From NCBI GenBank assembly GCA_004009845.1, contig RMBW01000009.1:434001-498000 (forward strand): 64,000 bases of DNA. Reading direction: 5' to 3'. The stretch comes from Davidsoniella eucalypti (taxonomy: Eukaryota; Ascomycota; Sordariomycetes; Microascales; Ceratocystidaceae). The position numbers were made by a program, and so were the translations under genes. The notes under the pieces were generated by a model. It was not told the DNA's origin. It worked only from the letters and a program-made list of their open reading frames with translations, and did no database searches. Shown here in pieces: positions 45,735 to 60,016 of the stretch. Every line of letters begins with the position of its first letter. Positions within the stretch are counted from its first letter, which is position 1.

Positions 45735-48194
45735 ATGGGCGAAAAACAACCGCTTCTGTTCGCCTTGGCGGGTAGCGACAATGACGGCAACGACGATGCA
45801 GCCTATCCGGGCTTTCATCCCTCATATGGGTTCCTAGACGCCAACTTCGATGCCTCAACCGATCCCGACTTCAATGCCGACTTCTGCAACCCAACCCACA
45901 TGGAGGCCTTTGAACAGGCTCTTAACGTGCCAGATCCATTGCTCTCGCCCACTCCATTATCGCCGTTGGAGACTCGGCCAGGCTCGCGCCATAGCTCGCA
46001 TGTCGACCTGGCTTCTCCAACCGTGTCTATGCTCTCGTCGCCCACCATACCCACCGGCTCTGATATGATGGCGCCGCAAAAGCTGTTAATACAGTCACAG
46101 TCTATGTTCTTCTCTGCCAAGAACGACTGGGCGCCCGTCAACGAGAAAGTCAAACGACATCATGGCCCAGGCAACGGCGGCTCTGGTGTTAAGTTGAAGT
46201 CAAAGCCAAAGCCCAGTTCTAGTAAGAAAGAGAAGCGGCCGTCGGCCTTGAATCACGGCCATCGCACCAAAGATGAGACCCGCGAGGGCAACTTTTACTC
46301 TATACTAAAATGGCCGCTGTTTGTCGGCGTCTTCAGCGTGTTAGCCTTTGAATGGCTCGCTTACCTGCTTACTCGCTTCTACATATGGTGGTACGAGCAT
46401 TTCTTCACTTGGCGCGGACGACGAAACGCTCTGCGTACAAGATTGCGCCAGGCTACTACATACGATGAGTGGGTGACTGGTGCTAAAGACCTTGACACGT
46501 TCTTGGGCAGAGAGAAGTGGAAGGAAGACCCTCAGTTTGCCTATTATGACTCAGATACGGTGCGCAAGGCGCTTAACCAACTTAAGCGAGCGAGAGCAAA
46601 AGTAGAAGCAGCCGAGAAAAAGGGAGAGATGGAGTCTTTTGCGGCAGGCGAACTGGTGGCGTTGCTCCAGACTTGCGCCAAAAACAACTTTGCCGGAGTA
46701 GAGAATACTCGACTCTATAGTCAAACATACTACGGTACAAAGGATCTTGTACAGGAGTTTACAGACGAAGGTAAGATAAATACATGCATATGAACTGTCT
46801 AATATAAACTATATTATTGAACGGAAAAGATGTGCTAACATTTTGATTTAGTATCACGCTGTATCGAATGGGCTTCCAAATCCCCCTCACTGCCCGCCGA
46901 CCGCCGTCATATACTCTTTAAGCACATCTCGACAAACTACGGCCGTACAGCACTGTGTCTTTCTGGAGGCGCCACTTTGGCATTCTATCACTTTGGTGTT
47001 ATACGGGCATTACTCGACGCTGATCTGCTCCCTGACGTCATCACTGGCACTAGTGGCGGCGCCATGGTATCTGCGCTAGTTGCCACACGTACAAACGAAG
47101 AACTCCGCCGACTTATCGTTCCCGCTTTGGCTAGCAAAATCAACGCCTGCAATGAACCTGTCACTACCTGGTTCCCGCGCTGGTGGAAAACTGGCGCGCG
47201 CTTCGACTCGGTTGACTGGGCACGCAAATGCCAGTGGTGGACTCGTGGCAGCATGACGTTCCGTGAGGCATATGAACGTACCGGCCGCATCCTCAACATC
47301 ACGTGTGTGCCAGCTGACCCGCACTCACCCACCATCTTGTGCAACTACCTAACCAGCCCCGACTGCGTTATATGGTCGGCTGTGATAGCCTCGGCAGCCG
47401 TACCGGGCATCTTGAACCCCGTGGTCCTCATGATGAAGACACCTGAAGGCAAGCTTGTGCCCTACTCGTTTGGTCATCGCTGGAAAGACGGAAGTCTGCG
47501 CACTGATATCCCCATTCGTGCCCTTAACCTACATTTCAACGTCAACTTCACCATTGTCAGCCAAACCAACCCTCACATCAACCTTTTCTTCTTCCACTCG
47601 CGCGGCTCCGTTGGCCGACCCGTGACGCACCGCAAGGGCAAGGGTTGGCGGGGCGGATATATTGGATCAGCCGTAGAGAACTTTTTGCGTCTAGACATGA
47701 TTAAATGGCTGCGTTTCATCCGTAGCACAGAGCTATTACCGCGACCGCTTGGCCAGGACTGGTCACAGCTATGGCTACAGCCATTCAGCGGCACCATCAC
47801 CATCTGGCCCAAATCACGTCCGATCGATCTCATGCGTATCCTCAGTGATCCGGACTGTAACTTGCTAGCACGTATGATCCACGAGGGTCGCCAGAGCGCG
47901 TTCCCGACGCTCAAGTTTGTGCAAAACAGGTTGTCGGTCGAACGTCGTGTGGAAAAGGTACGGATTGAAACTCGTGCGCGACGTACAGGCGGTGTCTCTG
48001 GTGCTAGTATAGGCATACAGAATATAGATGCTCATGACGGCTCTATAGATTGTATCGCCGATGATGATAATAAGGGGATTGTCGAGTTGATGAGTGATGA
48101 TGAGATGCAACATGTGTTGGAAACACTGAACAATCACGTGGGCAGCAGTAGTGGTACGGCTAGTGAAGGTAGCATGGACGAAGAGGAGGAATAG
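45735..48194 (+). CDS. Patatin-like triacylglycerol lipase/lysophospholipase (Tgl3/4/5 type)
   Basis: Two exons, 45735-46770 and 46852-48194, give 792 aa. The 81-bp intron starts GTAAGA, has GCTAAC and ends TTTAG. A disordered, Ser/Pro-rich N-terminus of about 190 residues leads to a membrane segment (WPLFVGVFSVLAFEWLAYLL, about 193-212) and a DUF3336-type helical region. The patatin domain follows, with the oxyanion motif LSGGAT (382-387), the nucleophile elbow GTSGG with S413, and the second dyad residue D558 in KDGSLRTD. YHFGV follows the oxyanion loop as in Tgl enzymes. These enzymes break down stored triacylglycerol at lipid droplets, and some also act as lysophospholipid acyltransferases. 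The tail after about residue 710 is acidic. Family assignment is firm; which yeast paralogue it matches is not. Confidence 0.9.
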
Positions 48195-48865
48195 AGAAGA
48201 CAGAGAAAAAGAGGGACATAGGAGACTAGAAGAGTAACTTCATATAGTCGTTAGTAGTGTTTTTCCTCTATACCGTCGTGATATAAACGGTTGAAAATCA
48301 TGGTGGTTTATGTACCAGTCAATTCCTCCTTAGACACATTCTTGTTCAATTTTTTTTTTCATATTATTTTACTTTTGTTTTTTTAAAACACACACACAAG
48401 TTCTTTTTTTTGTGTCACCTTTTGTTAGAATTCCTTTTTTTCTTCTTTTTTCATTATTGTACTAGAGACTTGAGTTGGGCTACTTGTTTGCATTATATAT
48501 ACATATAGTTATTCTATAATCTTGATTTTACCCATTTGAGCATTTAGATGAGAAATTATGTGAATATCACACTGTGGAATTACCGCTAGACCAAATAATA
48601 GTTTGTAGATATGGACATTGTGCTGGTAATATTTCGCATATCGAGATGTTCAAATTCGTACTTCTTCTCTGACTTTATTGGTTCTTTCTGGGTTGATTTG
48701 AATAATGTACATAAAGGAAGCTATTTCCTTCTATTACTAACCTCTTCCTACTAATTCTCACAACTATTTGATTTCTTTTTTTTCTTCGTATTCTCCCTGT
48801 ATATGAGTTTCTTTTCTAGCTTTTTGTCTTGCCCCCCTTTCGTTTGTTTCCCTCCTCCTCTTCCT
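48195..48865. other. Convergent 3' region between the lipase and exportin-T genes
   Basis: 671 bp between facing stop codons, dominated by T-rich tracts (48350-48390, 48776-48785). No other feature was seen. Confidence 0.5.
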
Positions 48866-51800
48866 TTACTGTCTCTGACTCCTGATAAACTGGTCTAGAT
48901 ACTGTGTCACCTGTTTACGATCCTTAGATGTAGCCAACCGCGTCAAGAACTCCTGTGCACTGAATCCTAGCTGTGGTGCCAGCACATTCTGGACATGCTG
49001 GATGTATGTGTCACCAATCTTGAGATACAGCGCTTGTTCCAAAGAGACGATCTCGTTGAGCAGCTGCTTCATCTGTGCGTCCTTGTGGGGCCGGAACTGT
49101 GCATCTTGGATCAACTCCCAGCCAATCGTGTGGAATCTCTCCATCAGGAACCCATCGAAGCCGGGAATGACGGGTGCAGGACTACCGGATGGCGCTATGG
49201 GAGGATCCGCAATTGTGGTGAGATCTGGCCCGCCCCAAATCTGCGTCATGCGAGTCATCACGTTGAAGCTCAGTCGGCTCTGGAGCACATTTAGGCCCAG
49301 GTTGCGAGCGATAGAGATCACGGATGAGATGATGGTCTCAAAGAAGTGCTGGTTCTTCTCACTGATGAAGACAGCCTCTAGACCATTGTTCAGCACAACC
49401 TGTAAAAAGGTGAGGTACTCGCGGCGTAGCTCAAGCAGCTGGATTTCGTCATCAGTGCCAGATACAGGCTCGTACAGTCCCGTGTGAATGCGCTGTACAA
49501 GAGGAATCAGAAGTACATCCAAGATATCCATGACCTCGCCCTTGAAACTATGCATGACCTGGCCCAACAGACGCAGCAGAAATGCAATCTCTGCGTTATC
49601 CGAGTTGCCTGACATCAGTCCATCAATCCACTGCGGCAACTGTGACAGCATGCTTACACCCATAACCGCAAGGAAGCGCGAAAAGGTAGCTCTGGCAGCC
49701 TGTCGGATATCGTGGTTGAACTTGAGTTGGTTCAAGGCCACTAACACGGCCTCGGTGGCCTGTGAGAACACTTGCACAACCTCGGCTGGTGCTACCTTGG
49801 GCTTGTTATCAATCTTGGCGGCGCTGGAAATAGCATCGGAAAACCCGGGTGCCAACATTCCCATAGCCATGATCGAGTGGTGGATCTGCTGGATAGCTTG
49901 AGCATCGCCGTTGACTGCTTTTGAAATGTGAACCTGCATGTCGGAGAAGATGGGCTCCAAGACTGATCTAGCATAGAAGGCCTGACGGTCAGCCGGAGTG
50001 GCGCTAGTTGAAGAGATAAAACCAATGGCTTCGAAGAGGTTCAGCTGGCTGGTGAAAAGAGCATCGGCTGAATGGTCGCTCTCATCCGAAGAGATATGGT
50101 CATCGACATCCTCAGTGTTGGGTACCTCGGCCTTGATGGGGAGCAAATCTCCAATAGAACCAATAACACCCTCGGCAACGTTGCCGATCTGGCCACGCAG
50201 GTGTTTCACGAAGCGTGCAAAGAGATACCAAGACCGGGACTTCATGCGGATATGGCTATGGTGGATTAGGCGAATGAAGGCGTCGAGAACTAATGGGATC
50301 AAGTCGTGGTTGGCTTCTAGGACGGCACAGTAGCGGACACAGATCTCCATGTATTGAATAAGAATTGCTGGATGGGGGTAGTTTGCGATGCCTATTAAGA
50401 ACAGCGTTTGTTAGTATACATGATGGTTAAAGGGCAATGTTATTTGTGTATATATTTACCAGACTGGATCATCCGCTTCATCAAGATCACAAGTCTCTCT
50501 GAAGCAGCTGTTGAGGGCTGGTTTTTTGCAGTGAGGCCTTGGTTCGGTAGCGCAAGCTCGCCAAACAAGAACATCTCGTACAAAGCTAGGTCTAAGTCGC
50601 GCCAGTTCATCTGGGCGCCTTGTTCATCAAGGGTCTGGAAAGCATTGCCGACCACGTTGCTAAGTACTTCAATGTAAAGGCCTTGGTCAATGGCGGCAAT
50701 TGACTTCTGCAGGTTGTGAAGCTTTCTTCGAAGATCTTCGAACTCGGCGTCGTCCGTTTGACTATCTTCGTCCGCCCAAGTCGAAGTCTCGTCGTAGCGC
50801 ATCTTGAATATGATAGCATTGAGGACGGCTGGTAGCATTTCACTGTATGATTGCGGGACAGTAGCGAACTTGCGAATGGCAGTTAGAAGGTCGGTGAGCG
50901 ATGGGATAACGGTCGAGCAGACCTCGTCGTACTCGTCGGAGAAGAATCGTAGTAGGAGAGGCAGGAAGTCGCGCATGTGCTGCTCGGCCTGTACCTTGGT
51001 CGCTGTAGGGGTCTCGTTGTCATCGATAGCCTTGACGACGTCGGTCATGACTGAATTCACCATCTTAGCCAGTGCTTCGGCCAGATCAGTGTCGTACTGT
51101 GGAGTCGACTTGAAATCGTTGAGTGGTGGGCTAGCAACAAGCTCGGTGCAAATCTCGCGGAGCTTAAGGAAGGTGATGAGCTCCATTTTGTCCACAGGTC
51201 TCATTTTCTTGCTAACGATCTCAGTCAACGTCTCGATAGCAGCATCTCGGATCTTGTCTTCCTTGCCATTAGGGTTAGAACGACCGACTACAGGAAGCAG
51301 CAGGCTCAGCATATCTTGGCTGATAACAAGCGAGATATCCATCCAGCTCACCCACTTGCCAATAACACGCAGGATCATCTCAAGCACATTGTCGTTCTGT
51401 TGCGAATACTGGGCCAAAAGCTCCCTCCAAGATTGGGCAACCTTTTGCATGTCTTGTGCTCTGATTCTATCCTTGAGCTCAGTGTTGCGCTTGGCCTCTT
51501 GTGCGTCGCGTGACAGAAGCATATCGGCAATCTCTTCGTGGATCGAGGTAAGAATGCGTAGGTACAAAACGACACCGGGGACGTTGTCGGCCTGTTGACT
51601 TCCAGGTAGGCGAGTCAGCGCCAAGAAGTCGTCAATGAAGGACTCCCAGCCACCGCGGTACAGGAAGACAAAGATGTACGTTAATGACTGGCACAGCTTG
51701 TTGCGGATAGCAACGCTGTCGACCCGTTCCATGTCACCGGTTCCATAGACAGATTGGGCATAGCGGAACAGTGTGTCCTTGAAGTATCCTAGGCTCTGGG

Positions 51801-52508
51801 CATCGAGGTTGTGGTTGTGAATAGCGTAGTTGACAATATCCAAGCTATAGAGGCGAGCCAGCTCCGAGGCCCTAGGTTCCCGTATGAACAGTCTCAGGGC
51901 AGCTTCCCATGCTTGTGTGTTCGAACGCAGCTGCAAGATATACTCGACGGCCTGCTGCTGCAGGTTATAGTCGGCGTGAGGGTTGCCGGCAATTTGGACG
52001 GCGTTTTCGATCTATAGGCGCAAGCAGAGAGAGACCGGGTTAGTGCGATAGAGTACGAAGGCAGTCTTCCAAAGAGTACATGTGGAGAGGGGTAGTGCGA
52101 GGCTTAGGGCATTGGATATACAGTATGTATCATATGCTACGTATATAATCTAGCTCGCAAACCAAGCACACAAGAAGGAGATGATGGCACGAGACCAGTA
52201 ACTACTAGGGGAGCGGCAAGAATAGGCCACACCTACGCCAGCCAGGGCAGGCAAGGAACAAGAGAAGAATAGTATATTCTACCAGTACTTTTAACTACCA
52301 TAGCTTCGCTGATCGTGGGCAAACACGGCCTCAGTTCTCCCGATATCTAGTATAATCCGCACTTCGATATCCTGTTCGTCTCATGGTGGGGCAAGCAGAG
52401 CAGCCCAAGGGCATTGGCATCTTTTGGGCTATTCACAAAACACAAAGAAACGCAGCAAAAACAACAACATGACAGATTCAAAGAAGACTAACTCACCTCT
52501 GCCTCCAT
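48866..52508 (-). CDS. LOS1: Exportin-T (tRNA nuclear export receptor)
   Basis: Three exons on the minus strand, 52508-52497, 52011-50460 and 50391-48866, give 1029 aa, the normal length. Exon 1 is only 12 nt (MEAE) and ends at GTGAGT; exon 2 continues IENAVQIAGNPHADYNLQQQAVEYILQLR, the usual start of the family. The Xpo1-like region QSLTYIFVFLYRGGWESFIDDFLAL lies near residues 118-142. Exon 3 starts with the conserved ANYPHPAILIQYMEICVRYCAVLE. The all-helical HEAT-repeat pattern continues to the end. Exportin-T carries mature tRNA out of the nucleus together with Ran-GTP. The first intron is 485 bp and the second 68 bp. The gene reads toward the lipase gene, and its 5' side faces the second gene desert. 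Confidence 0.93.
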
Positions 52509-52626
52509 GAATATTATGGGTTGCCCTAGGGACTACTGCGACTTCGATCGAGATTATTGTTCAGCAACGGCAGGGCTTTGTCGGTTTGTCTATGTCGTAG
52601 TCTTAGAGACAGTGCGGTTGATGTGG

Positions 52627-52634
52627 TATTTATA
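52627..52634 (-). promoter_or_regulatory. TATA-box-like site of exportin-T
   Basis: TATAAATA on the minus strand, about 120 bp upstream of the MEAE start codon. This supports the short first exon as the real gene start. Confidence 0.4.
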
Positions 52635-55600
52635 CAGTCTGTAGACGATCGTTACTATCGTAATCGTTCGAGGCTTTCGTTCCGGTTCGTGACGGGCGTT
52701 TTTGGCTAGTTGGAGGGGTTTTCGACATCAAGAGAAATGGCTATAGGCGATGCTATTAAAATGTAGTTGTTGATTGATGGGCGGGTGAACTTTTGATTAC
52801 TGGGGAAAAAAAATTATGGAAATGGAAAATATGGATATTTTGGGCTAGGCAAGAAAATACAGGGAAGGCAAGGAAGCCATCCAAAAAAGACAACTACTAC
52901 GTTTGTCGGTGAAGAAAAGAAGCAATTGCAGGACGAGATGAAGTCAAAAAGGGCTGTAGAAACATGAACGAAGGCAACAGCCTTGACTACATGTCCCAGT
53001 ACGCGAAAATCCAGTGATAAAGGCCATTTTTCATCATTGTAAATAGCCTTCTCACGCGCAATCGATAGTGGGGTTCGTTTTTTTTCTTCTGGCTGCTTCG
53101 ATTTCTAGTCATGGGCTTCACATCAGCAATTACTTGGCTTGTGATTGTTGCTTTTGCCCATCTATATGGGTAAATTCCGGCACAAAAAAGACATCATATA
53201 CGGCAAAACGTCACTTCTGAGGCTCTGATGTTTGGGCTTGATCACGTTCAGAGATAGAATCGGATATTCATTTGGAAAGCATGAGTCCAGTCTAGGTTAC
53301 TACAGCCGCCTGATTGTTGTGCAGGCTTCAAAGCGGGGTGAGTCATGAAGAAAGTCAAAGTTAGAACCCTTGAATTTGAAATGCCCTATTAACCCTACCA
53401 GCTGTATGCGTTTAAGCCCCGACATGATAAATACAATAGTAAATAGTTTCTAAAATTCTCGTGAAGCTAAAACTATATCATGTAGTTTATAATAACATAA
53501 TATCCTTACTGTGAAACTATAACACAATTTACTACAAAGAACATCTCTAGCCATCCTATACTCAATACTAACCCTCTACTGTTTGCTCATTACCCCTCCA
53601 TCCATCGACGTCAGAGCATCCCACTCCAGTATAGCATGTTAGAGAGACCTGCTCTACGTCATATATGGGTTATGTCAGCTCCGGTATGTCGCAACAGCCC
53701 AAATCGGCTGCATAGAGACAACAAAAATTCCTGTAACACGACTATCAGGAGCTGATACAACTCAGACTGTAGTGAGTCAAACTGAATTGTGATCATGAAT
53801 CTTGTGGGATTATTCAGTATTGGGTGTATGTGGCACCATAACTTTACACAAAGAATATAGCCTGTATCTAGGCAATAATACATCATGTTAGGCTGATGAA
53901 GTCTCTCTTATATATAATATGTATACCAACTATCTGATATATTAGGGAACATTACATCATAATTCCCTGTGTTTAATCCCTATTGACCCTCAACACAACA
54001 ATCTATTGACCCAAAGATTCATCTGAAACCAACTATACTAGAAAAATATATCTGTGTCACACAGCCACACTTTCTCGAACTACGGTGTGTTTGTAGTCAA
54101 TTGTAGTTGCTGCCGGCCGTATTTATGTACAGATATACCGTAGAAGCATAGGGTATAGGCTTTGTAAGGACGCCAGCTTTCTCAATATCCCAATAATAGA
54201 AGACAATGCTGATGCAAGACAAGATGAGTGGATGATGAACTGATCTACAGGGCAGACAATACATATCAATAAGAAGATCAGTTTGGTTGTCCTTTTTTCA
54301 CAGTGGGTTTGATACACGAAACATAACTTGGCATTACTATCTATGTAAATACATACACAGTATATTATGTACTTTTCAGGGTTATACGATATGTATAATC
54401 TAAGGCGCTCATAGGTGACGGTGGATAGCTGTAAATATACTAAATTACCCCTCGAACATTGCGTCGTAATCAAATATCACATAACTACCTATCATATAAA
54501 TGATATGCAAATGTCCCGACTAGATATGCCATTATACAATATCTAGAGAGCAAATATGATCAACATCTTGAGATACATTTTGAGCGGATCATCGCCACAT
54601 ACTTTCCTTCTTTCTTTCTTAGCCACTGTCCACCAGATATGCAGACAATGCCAAGCCAAGCTATTTGTAAGGTCTGACTTACTGACACTGCCAGCTAAAG
54701 GCGTTTTGTTTTGCCTACCAGCACCAAAAGTGATAGTGGCTTTACATTCATGATACTATCCATACCATAGCCTTCCCAGCCTTTGATCGCCATGAGGCTA
54801 TGTATTCCCGTCAGAATGTATTTTGACATGGTCCGGAGCAATATGGACACATATAAGACGGACAGTTATCGCCAGACCGCTTGAAATACGATGCGAGTAG
54901 GATTTCAGCTCAGCTGAAAATATGTACATGCCCACCAAATATCTCTACGAGTGTCTTGTCCGCGTACACAGGCTTGGTTCGTATATAAAAGAATAATAAT
55001 TAAAAAGAAAAAGACATGTAGCTCATTCATACACATCTACTGAAGCAAGTTATGAAAATATGTTCCGTATGACGTGTAAGGGTCGACATGATGGTGTGTA
55101 CACATCACAGCCAGAATGGGTTATCATTACCACAACTATATGTGAAGATACATCGAGCCTACTATTTTTTTTTAGGAGATAGAGTTGACTTGAGTATATT
55201 CTTGCCCGTGGATGTTGGATATATGGGCCTTTATAGCATATCTGCTCCATGTACTTCATACGTATGGTATAGCACCTAAGTGGCCGTTATTAGAATTAGA
55301 CAATGATTATTGTCTATTGGGTATGAGTTACAAAAGAAAATGAAGCTCTGGTACAAGTAGCAAGAATACGAATAAAGCAGGGCACGTTGAAGTGTCTAGA
55401 ACAACGAGAAACATCAACAGTCTACATTAGGTTTTTGGTTCTTGGGCCGAGTTGGTCCAGGAAACACAGTATACAGGCATCACTGCAGATTTGTTTTAAA
55501 CAGCGTGACCCGCTCTAATGATATAACGGGCTTTTGCTATTCATTTCTGTATTCGCTATTTTGGACTCATGCTCATGTTGTCGAAGATCCATAGGACTAC

Positions 55601-58600
55601 GAAGAATGGCATAAAACAAAGCGAGCCACTTGAAAGAGGGCTAGAAGAAGGAAACGAAAGGGATATGGGTGTGTGACCCTTGGTTTCTCTAAACCTTCTT
55701 AGTTACCTACATAGAAACAGATAGAAGAACGAAAAAAAAAAACCAAGCGGTAGGTTGTGCATTACCGAGAATACTAACAACTCACTTGGCTTGGTTCTGG
55801 TTCCTTATATTAAGGCAAGGAAACGGTTTACGAAAGTTCTAGGCTGGGACGAAAATGAACAACGATGCAGTCAACATGATGATGTGTTGTTCATATAGTA
55901 AAAAATAAAAATAAAAAAAGCATAAATTTATCAGAAAGCTTCATAGATAGCCCACACATATGCAAACTAATAGATATCATTGCATGGAGAAAGAGAGGAG
56001 GTTATGTGCTTTACTGTATTTGATATGTTGATCATCTCCCATAACAAGCCATTGAAACAAGCTCGATTTTGAGACTGCACGAAAAGGGGGAAGCTTGTCT
56101 AGTGAGCTCATGTACACATATGTAACATGTAGAAGTACTGACCTCATAGTAGTAACTTGGATCAAGTAACAGCTGACAAAGGGTATCAACTTGTCCTTGA
56201 ACGGTGGCTGATTTAGTTATCGATCTGCTCTGTATATACACACCCTCCATGTCTTTCTTTTTTGCTAGCTGCATGCCTCTACTCGGATCTGCATCTCCAC
56301 ATTGTCCCGGGCGTTGTTACGATACTACGTGGACAGTCGTTACTAGTATGGTAGCAGTGACTAGCCGGGTGGCCCTTTTTTACATATGCTATGACTATGG
56401 CTTATCATCAATTACATGTATTAGTGTAGTGGCAACGGAATTATCGAAAGTCCGATATCTGGCGGCTTGAGTCTGCACAGATAGCAGACTATCTAGTTGG
56501 ATTAAATCATCACTAATCTCGCCAGAGACTACTGCTTTAGATGATAGGGCTTTTGTATAGACTAGAGGTAAAGAACATGCAGGTCTCTGAACGCTGTAAA
56601 GTTTCACGTTAAAGACTCTAGGTAGAATTGCCTGGGTCGCTTCGGTTGCCAATATCGTCTGTCAAGCTTGGCGAGAACGTTAATCAGCCTCTTGCATCTT
56701 ACGGTGATGTGCTTGACTATTGTATGTATTCAGACCCTGCGATATCTTCTCACACAAAGTTTAAACTCGGGCTTGTTGCCTCTATAAAGCAACAGCAAAG
56801 AAAAAGAGTACCTTTTGCCATTGTCGTAACCGCTCGAAAGCCAACTGATTCTTTGGTAGAGCCGCCTCTAGCTGGATAAAAGCAATATTTTGTAGTTCCC
56901 GATCTGGAATCTAGAAGCAGAAAACGGGCTCCCATCTTAGGCCATAGGCACACTTCCTTCTGGATTTTAGCATGTAGCCTACCAACCAGCCCACCGACTT
57001 CCTTCTTATCGATGAGCAGAAGAAATAAAGCGTTGTAGTAACACCGGAATGCGAGAGACGTGCTCGGCCGCGAACTAAGCCAAAAGAAAAGAAAAAAAAT
57101 AGGAGGCTGCGACGTATCGTCAAGTAACGGGTTGTCCAGGTCGAGGGATTCCCGATGGAAGATCGCTCACCGCCGTCCTCATTCTTCTAGTTGTATTTGC
57201 CTTTGTTGTTCTTATTCTCGAGCATCTCGGGTCGTTGTGTGGCTAAGCGTGCATGAAGGAAAATAAAAGAAAGGGCTGGGGTGAAGAAGGGAGGAGGAAT
57301 AGAGATATCGTGTGATTGTTGCCTACATAGTATCTGTACAACTACATATACATGTACATATAGAGAGAGCATCACCAGAATAACATATACAGAAGATGGG
57401 ACGAAGAGGAAACAATTGGAGGGGCTTGGGAGCCTATTCCCGCACTATGTATGCTAGTTTAGCCTGTTGACTAAATACAGGACAAACATAAAGCTAATCT
57501 AAACACAGTGGCACTTTCATTCCAATTGCTTTTTCCACACGCAATGGAAATGAGGATCGCTACCAGCTTCAAACACGAGAAAAAGAACGAGGCAGGAGGA
57601 CGGCTAGACTAGGGCCGTTTATGAGGCTAGGGTTCAGGGTGCATACTTATCATTTTGACGATCCGAACGGAGAAAGCCAAAAAAGACCTCATTTTGTTAG
57701 GTAAGACAGGCCAGAGAAGCGCTGAAAAGTACTGCGCCCATAGTAAAGTACGCAAAAGGATACCTTTGCTGTTGTCTTCCATGTCTAGGGTCTGAGGGTT
57801 ACAGTCTACAAGTTCGGGGTTAGTCCGGAAGCTCTATTTGCCTCCTCCATCCTGCCCAATAACAATGGGTGATGGATGGCAGTTGCCGCTGCAACGAGAA
57901 AGGGTGCCATTGATACAGATCTTCTTGTTCATCCGTGCCTGACAGAAAAAGAAGAGTGAAAGACAGAAGATGCTGTCTTTTTTTTTCTTCCTTTTTTTTT
58001 TTCTTTACTGTAACGGTTCCATTGATTGGAGAGGAGGGGAGTAAGAAGGAAAAAATAAAAATAAAAAGAGCACAGGGCGCATGTGGTGAAACCGGTCCTT
58101 CTCGCCCTCTTCTCTACCCAGTATTACCAGTAATAGTGGCTAGGAAAACCCACGGTTGTCAATATGTGGTTGGTAGGCTGTCTGTCTTGCTGTCTGTGAG
58201 CTCGCAGATCGGAGAAAGAAAGAAAGCTACAGACAGTATTCCAGTTCACAGTCGCTGGCCGACCTAGTCTCTCTTTTACTATCATGTGAATACGCCCCGA
58301 GATCAGCAAACAGACTGGCACGCATTTGATAACTCATGTTTGTTCTTCTGAGACGAGGCCGGGGCTCGGGTACGTTACCGGCAAGAACATTACGTACTAT
58401 GCTAGCAGCAGTCCTTTTCCTAGAAATCGATATGCGAAATACGGCATTGATTCCAACATCAAAGCCTGACTTTCTGTATTGATCACTCCAGTCCCGCTTC
58501 AATTCAAGGATAGTCTGGTCTGTTCTCTGCATTTTAGCCCCCCTCAGCACACATCAGATATCAAGGCTGTGGCGATGTTGTCATTTGTCTTCTCATGCAT

Positions 58601-59053
58601 ATCCCCAGAGACGGGTTTCGTAACAGAAAAAAAAGACGAACACAGCAATCCTCGCTCAGACTTAAATGGTTTAAGAAACTGGGATAGGGATACGAATGGG
58701 TCGGTGAGCTTCTTCTTTGCTTCTGATCGCCGCCAGGCGAGATGGAAATGTCAAGCCAGAAAGCAAGGCCTTTGGTATTACGAAGCACTCTTTGAGACCC
58801 CGCTGGCCACGGCTCGCATGAAAAAGAAGCCGATTTCGCGACACGAACACAAAAGTAGTTGTAAAAGAGAGAAAAAGAACGGAATACTCGAGGCGCTTTT
58901 GGTGCGACTGGCATTGCTGAGAGCGAGGCTCGATTGCCTGTTCAAGATTTCAAGAAGGAATTAAAGGTTAAAGATCGAAGCAAAGGCCAGCACGCAGTCT
59001 CTTTGGCACAAACTGAATCTAAGCTTCCATTTCGGGATGCTGCGCCTACTGGC

Positions 59054-59073
59054 TTTGTTTTTGTTTTTGTTTT
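59054..59073 (+). repeat. GTTTTT microsatellite
   Basis: About three GTTTTT units in non-coding sequence. Confidence 0.6.
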
Positions 59074-60016
59074 CCTTTGTCCTTTTTTTTCCTTTGCTTG
59101 TTCTTCCATGTCTTGTTGTCCTTTTTTGATAACCTTTCTTTGTTAGTACCGTCTGGCAAAATAAGAAAAGAAGCTTTGCGAGGGGATCTTGCAAAAGTCC
59201 GTAATATCAGGAAATAGGACGTGCTAATTTGCAAAGTCTGTGAGCTCTCGGTAATTTACCATGTCAAAAAAGCCTCTTTGGCGCTGTTATTATTCATCGA
59301 CATCATGATGGACAAGAACTAGCGGGCATCGGCGCTTATTCGAGTCAAGGTCACTTCAAGGTATATTTTGTGACATGTATATATGATATTCTATACTACT
59401 CTACAGGACTCCTCACTACCGATATGTCCTATAAGCCAAGAGTACTAGTCTTCTAGCCACCCAGGTTAACATAAAAAAGCTTATCAGGTGAAGCTCTAGC
59501 CGAAGACTTGGCCTGCCTCCGCAAACCAAACTTTTCAATCTAGCAGGCTTCAAAGCAAGATTTGAACAAGATCAAGCAGAGTATTGACCGGAATTACCTG
59601 CTTTTTTTCAATATACATGTATCAACTTCGCAGGGTGTAGGGAGGGAACTTGGACGCTGTGACACTACCGACTATTGACAAATTGGTTGTAATTTATGTA
59701 GCTTGCAGGTATAAATTTGTTCAATATTGAAGAAGAAATGGAAATTAAACCAAATTAACAATAAAGAAGAGCTTATTATTTCGGTAAACTGGCAATCTCA
59801 TCCGGAATAACAGTAACTTACAATTCGAGTATCTTGGGCTCAAGACAGCAACAAACGACTTTCGGATATCTTTCTACATCAGGCTCAATTATATTCTGAA
59901 AGTCTTCTGTTTTAATGCACACGCTATGATTCTACACATCTCTGATATTACTCCCAGAATCCATCCGGCATGATTGTGGTGCCTGCTTCTTTTTTGTTTC
60001 CCTTGTGCCGATTTGC

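Larger units (their letters stand above)
52509..60007. other. Gene desert between exportin-T and the Mutator-like element
   Basis: About 7.5 kb beginning with the exportin-T promoter. The part from 53400 to 54560 is noticeably AT-rich. Open frames, including a 161-codon plus-strand ORF at 58479-58964, lack recognisable motifs. A (GTTTTT)n tract lies at 59054-59073. I found no RNA gene. Confidence 0.5.

Noticed and set aside
58479..58964. 161-codon plus-strand ORF in the right-hand desert
   Set aside because: The composition is irregular and basic, there are no domain motifs, overlapping ORFs of similar quality lie on the other strand, and there is no clear promoter.
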